Below the pieces are notes generated by a model, which saw nothing but the letters and a program-made list of their open reading frames with translations, ran no database searches and was not told the DNA's origin. A program made the translations under genes and the position numbers. 64,000 nucleotides of DNA from Patellaria atrata CBS 101060 (taxonomy: Eukaryota > Ascomycota > Dothideomycetes > Patellariales > Patellariaceae), in contig MU006096.1 of the NCBI GenBank assembly GCA_010093705.1, forward strand, positions 235,558 through 299,557. Direction: 5' to 3'. Shown here piece by piece: positions 60,050 to 64,000 of this stretch; position 1 is the first letter of the stretch, and each line of letters begins with the position of its first letter.

Positions 60050-60468
60050 TATCGCTGGCTCTGGAATGTCGACGATGGCAGATCGAAAGGTTGCGGAAAT
60101 CTCCAAAGCTGAAGTGGAGTATCTCTGGGCCTGTCATGCCATTCCTCGCTCTCTCTCTGAAGCTCGTCTCTCCGATGCTTCTGTAAAAGGAGCAGAAACG
60201 TGCGAAATGCCTAACTGAATGTAGGACTTGATCTTACAGACAGTGGAGCTCTGCAGTTCACCAGGAGGCTAATAATTTTTCCACCAGCATATAACAGCCA
60301 AAGAAGGCCAACCGCAACGGGGAAGATTACCTATGAATCCTCTCTTGTATAGAATCATGGAAACCTCCATAATAGTTGATAGAATTGGTTTTCGATTGAA
60401 TGCCCACATTTTTGGTTAAAGTAACATCCCTTAAACTCCTCTGTGAAATAAATATCTCTTCTGTTCCC
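60050..60468. other. Intergenic, about 0.4 kb
   Basis: 3' space between the decayed 2EXR-like gene and the secreted-protein gene. Nothing else is seen. Confidence 0.4.
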
Positions 60469-60933
60469 TTAAGCGCCATTCAGCAGCTTCTCCGCTGCAC
60501 CAATGACCCCCGTATCCACATCTTTGACAACTCCACACCTCACACTCACGCTCCTCCACATGCCTCCGACCGGTCTGATTTCCGGCATAAACACCGCCGT
60601 ATTTTGATACCATGGACCCTCCTCTTCCTGTTCCGGCCCACCACAATTGGAGACGCTGTACAAGCGCGCCTCGCATCTATCGTCTTTGTTCGCGACGAAG
60701 ATCCCGCATTCTGCGGTGGCGGGGAGTGTGTAGCAGACGGGCTTAGTATGCTGAATTCCGGGTGGGGAGAGCGAGAGCGGCGGAAGGGACGGACCGTGAC
60801 AGGATTTTGAGCCTGCGGTGCCAGTGTGGAGGGGGGCAATTATGGGAAGGGGGGAAGGAAGGGATTTGGGGGATGAGAGAGTGAAGTGGGAGAATGCCAG
60901 GAGGAGAACGAGAGGTTGGATGTTCAGACGCAT
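60469..60933 (-). CDS. Small secreted six-cysteine protein
   Basis: Single exon of 154 residues. The N-terminus MRLNIQPLVLLLAFSHFTLS is a clear signal peptide: a basic start, hydrophobic core and small residues at the likely cleavage point. A Pro/Ser/Leu-rich spacer precedes a compact domain with PVCYTLPATAECGIFVANKD, a Cys in DDRCEARLYS, NCGG and VRCGVV. Including one Cys in the spacer, the mature protein has six, an even number fit for disulphides. An in-frame Met 20 codons upstream would bury the signal, so the second Met was chosen. No enzyme motif is present. It is an apoplastic or effector-like candidate by features alone. Confidence 0.68.
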   Translation of the reverse strand: MRLNIQPLVLLLAFSHFTLSSPKSLPSPLPIIAPLHTGTAGSKSCHGPSLPPLSLSPPGIQHTKPVCYTLPATAECGIFVANKDDRCEARLYSVSNCGGPEQEEEGPWYQNTAVFMPEIRPVGGMWRSVSVRCGVVKDVDTGVIGAAEKLLNGA

Positions 60934-61597
60934 TGAATAGGAACCTGCTGACTTGTAGTTGAGATAAATAGAAATTGAAAAGGAGTAGCTCAAGTATCTT
61001 GATGATGGTGATGGTAATGATAATGATGTCTTTTGTTTTCGACTCCGAATGGAAATTCGCGACGTTATGAAGATGCAGGATGCTCTTACTGTACCTTTCT
61101 ACTTGGTACTTACCAAGCAGGTCGTCTATAATCATGTCGATCACTGAATGTATCAAGTTTTGCATTATGGACGACTGAAGCTGGGGGGCGTTTCGAAATC
61201 TCTCTGGGGATGTCGTTGTATGAAAGGGCCTTTATCTTATCATCATCTTATCGATAAGACCTCACATCTTGATTACCTTATAGAGAATGACTTACCTACC
61301 GTTGCCGAGAAATGCGTGACATTGCCGACGTCAAATTCTCATAAAGCTAGTATGATTGGTGTGAACCTTCTGGAGTATCTCCGCCATACATCAATTCGAA
61401 AATGCCGTTTCAGGGACCATCTTACTGACCCCTGGCCGGTCCATACGTCATGACGTTACGATGATTATGGATTGACATAACCCAGTGCTTCCGTACAAAG
61501 GATGTTTATGATCCATAAATACCCACGAGTATGTCCGGCTAAGATTATTTAATTCACTGCTTAGTGTATAGCAATCTCAGAAAGAAACGCTTATATT
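60934..61597. other. Divergent intergenic region, secreted protein / SDR
   Basis: About 660 bases with both promoters. A GAT/GGT trinucleotide-like stretch (about 61000-61025) is present. The 101-codon frame at 61148-61453 has no features and is not supported. Confidence 0.4.
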
Positions 61598-62918
61598 ATG
61601 CCTTCAGCAATTGTGACAGGGGCTACTGGTAAGCTAAATCGGTATGGAAACTTACAGGAATAACAAGCTCACCCTTTTCTAGGCATACTTGGTCGCCAAA
61701 TCGTTCATGAGCTTGGAAAAAGGCCGCAACAATGGCCCACTGTCCACGCGCTCTCTCGTAGCAAGAAGGAAGAATGTCCACAAAATGTAGTCCATAACCA
61801 TATCGATCTAACAGCTTCGGCCGACAACATGGCCAAGGACCTTCAAAACCTGGAAGGGGACTATGTCTTCTTCGCCGCATACCTACAGAAGGAAACCGAG
61901 CAGGAGAATTGGGATGTCAACGGTATGGGCTTCTGATCTACTGGCAATACGTTCATGAGAGCTAACAAGACTCCTAGGCGACATGCTCGAAAATTTTCTC
62001 ACCGCTCTCCAGAAAAATGGAAGTCTCAAGAAAGTAAAGCGCGTCATCCTTATTACGGGTTGTAAACAATACGGCGTCCACCTTGGTGCTGCAAAGAACC
62101 CCATGGTTGAATCAGATCCCTGGCTTACGGGCGCCGACCGTCCACCAAACTTCTATTACCGTCAACAAGATATCCTCAAGCAATTCCAGGGTAAGGAGGG
62201 TACAGGGAGCTGGGACTGGGTAGTAACATATCCGAATGATGTTATCGGGTATGCAGAGGGCAACTTCATGAATTTGGCGACTAGCGTGGGATTGTATGCT
62301 GCAGTGTCGAAGGAGCTTGGAAATGAGCTTGTCTGGCCAGGTAGCGAAGAATTCTATACGAAGTTCGATAGTTTCACATCTGCTAAACTACACGCACAAT
62401 TTGTCGTCTGGGCCGCGCTGGAACCACGTGCGGGCAACCAAGCCTTCAACGTCGTGAACGGGGATGCTGAGAGCTGGCAGAACCTGTGGCCGAAAATGGC
62501 AGAGAGATATGGTCTCCAGGTACCTTCAGATCAGCTCACTAGAGACACACCAGATAAGAGCGTAATGGACTTGGCGGAGCGACCACCGATTCAAGATCTG
62601 GAGGACCACCTAGGCATTAAGGGAAAGATTCCAAAGAGTAAAGTTGAGCAGCGAATCGATCTCATGAAGTGGAGTCAGAAGCCTGAAGTCAAAGACGGTT
62701 GGCAGAAGCTTGCATATAAAGAGGGTCTACAAGAAGACGCCTTCGAAAAGGCGACATGGGGCTTCTTAGGCTTTGTCTTGGGGAGGAACTATGATCTAGT
62801 GGTTAGTATGAGCAAAGCGAGAAGATTGGGTTGGACGGGTTATGCGGATACCTGGGACTCGTTGAGCGATGTGTTTGATGAGTTAGAGAAGGCGAAGATA
62901 CTGCCAAAGCGGACATAG
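61598..62918 (+). CDS. Short-chain dehydrogenase, PRISE (progesterone 5-beta-reductase/iridoid synthase-like) family
   Basis: NAD(P)H-dependent enone reductase family. Three exons, 61598-61628, 61683-61922 and 61978-62918, join in frame to 403 residues. The cofactor motif VTGATGILGR spans the first splice junction. The PRISE marks TGCKQYGVHLG and PNFYYRQQDIL (with the active-site Tyr) and the motif WVVTYPNDVIGYAEGNFMN are present. The C-terminal half has the usual VVNGDAESWQNLWPKMAERY and LGRNYDLVVSMSKARRLGW. Fungal members are sometimes near secondary-metabolism genes, but none is visible in this window. Substrate unknown. Confidence 0.85.
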
Positions 62919-64000
62919 CTTCTGGCGGAAAAATAATTTTTGTACAAAAGATAGTGGGTTATGAGAAACATGAATTCATAATTGGATGTATTTAAGAGGG
63001 TATCACTTTGAAACTTTAGCAGAATCAAAGCTATGTAAGTACTTAATGTGGATGACTTCGTGAACGATATAGTTCGACAGTGTTGGCACATAGTATGCAA
63101 TGTACTTTGTACAATTCCTCGTGCAACAGATCTCCGACTTAGCCGTACTAACCGTCGAAGCTTCCGGAAAAGAAGATTTTCACAGTGCGTTAGGATATGT
63201 ACATCAAGCTTACAGCAACTGGAAACCACCTGTACTAATATAGTAGGCGGTAACCTATCCTCAACCATCGGGGCGACCTCGTAGAGTATCAAAGTTTGAG
63301 CTGATGGTCGATCAAAGCAATCCATGATAGAAAAGTCTGCGCAAAGGGTTCGACATTTTGAGGTGTGTGTTCGCCATCACTTCATCGCCGCTTAAACTCC
63401 GACTGCCCCTTCGCTCCTCTAGAAGGCAGTGTGGCCCATCTTCTTCTGTGCGGTATCACTAAGGATATCCTCTCATAGGTACAAATATCTCAAACCACAG
63501 CGATTACGCGGTAGTATCACCCAATAAACTCGCTGAGCAAAATATGAAGGTAAATTGTTCCAACATGCGATAAGGTTATTTGAGATACGAGAAAACGTCT
63601 TATGTAGCATATAGCGTTATTGCTGGTAAACCTTAGCTGGTGAAACAATGGAAATGTGATTTTGAAGGCCGCAGCATTGCATGACTCGAACCCATTGACC
63701 AAGCGGACAACCAGTTCAGTGAGTGGACGAACGACGCACTAATACTCAAAGTAATTATGAGAAGGTTCCTTGGAAATGCTCAGCGCAGTAAAGTAACCGC
63801 GTGGCGTGGATGGATACCATTCAAAGTATGAAGCGACCGAATCCGAACTCGCTCCTAACCTTGGAAAAGACGACCAGTTCTGATGGTCCATGACCGCTTC
63901 TGATCTCTTCGCGACGCAGTTGTTAGTATCCGAAACCGAACCAAAGAGATATCCCTTTGTTACTGGATGAGCATGTACTTTCCTCCTATGTATGTTCTGC
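62919..64000. other. Intergenic to right edge
   Basis: No supported gene. The minus-strand 161-codon frame (62840-63325) overlaps the SDR 3' end and has no domain features. Nothing else is seen. Confidence 0.4.

Noticed and set aside
60400-60810. Plus-strand frame opposite the secreted-protein gene
   Set aside because: The minus-strand frame has a signal peptide and paired cysteines; the plus frame has neither.
63640-63720. B-box-like GGGTTCGAGTC on the minus strand
   Set aside because: No A box at proper distance and no cloverleaf pairing.
61598-64000. Secondary-metabolite cluster around the SDR gene
   Set aside because: No polyketide synthase, peptide synthetase, terpene cyclase, P450 or cluster regulator is visible nearby.

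Overview
The window is nuclear DNA of a filamentous ascomycete (Pezizomycotina). Genes carry short introns of about 40-110 bases with GT-AG ends. The gene set includes a PalB/Rim13 calpain, a 2,3-BPG-independent phosphoglycerate mutase, DOP1, MON1, Med9 and a progesterone-5-beta-reductase-like SDR, a combination usual in moulds. Class is not decided by what is visible; Leotiomycetes is my guess only. There is one 100-base assembly gap (21606-21705). Exon boundaries given below were worked out by hand from reading-frame continuity and splice signals.

Bases 1-31,600 are a dense housekeeping region: the 3' end of an unknown gene, MON1 (-) and DOP1 (+) as a divergent endosome/Golgi trafficking pair, an oxysterol-binding-protein homologue (-), the PalB calpain of the ambient-pH pathway (-), a peroxisomal adenine-nucleotide carrier (+), a small mitochondrial membrane protein (-), a Wss1-type DNA-protein-crosslink protease (-), a C2H2+RING-like protein (-), a metallo-beta-lactamase-fold protein (+), an enoyl-CoA hydratase family enzyme (+), a HAD/Swiss-Army-Knife RNA-repair-like protein with an RGG tail (-) and a Topors-like RING ligase (+).

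Bases 31,600-42,200 are gene-poor: a tiny Cys-rich ORF, an isolated three-finger C2H2 protein at 38.1-39.0 kb and some unidentified coding-like fragments. Bases 42,200-48,440 return to housekeeping genes: the mitochondrial rhomboid protease, Mediator subunit 9 and phosphoglycerate mutase.

Bases 48,440-64,000 are an accessory-looking block. It holds a protein-kinase-like gene interrupted by an in-frame stop, a ZZ-finger/Gln-Pro-rich gene with two in-frame stops, an intact CaM-kinase-like gene, two related F-box-like genes, a decayed 2EXR/F-box-like gene, a small secreted six-cysteine protein and an SDR enzyme. Three host genes in about 11 kb look broken, which suggests a region under relaxed selection or repeat-directed mutation.

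No CRISPR array, rRNA or convincing tRNA was found. One RNA-polymerase-III-like element (19186-19361) and the decayed kinase/ZZ locus are the most unusual things seen.
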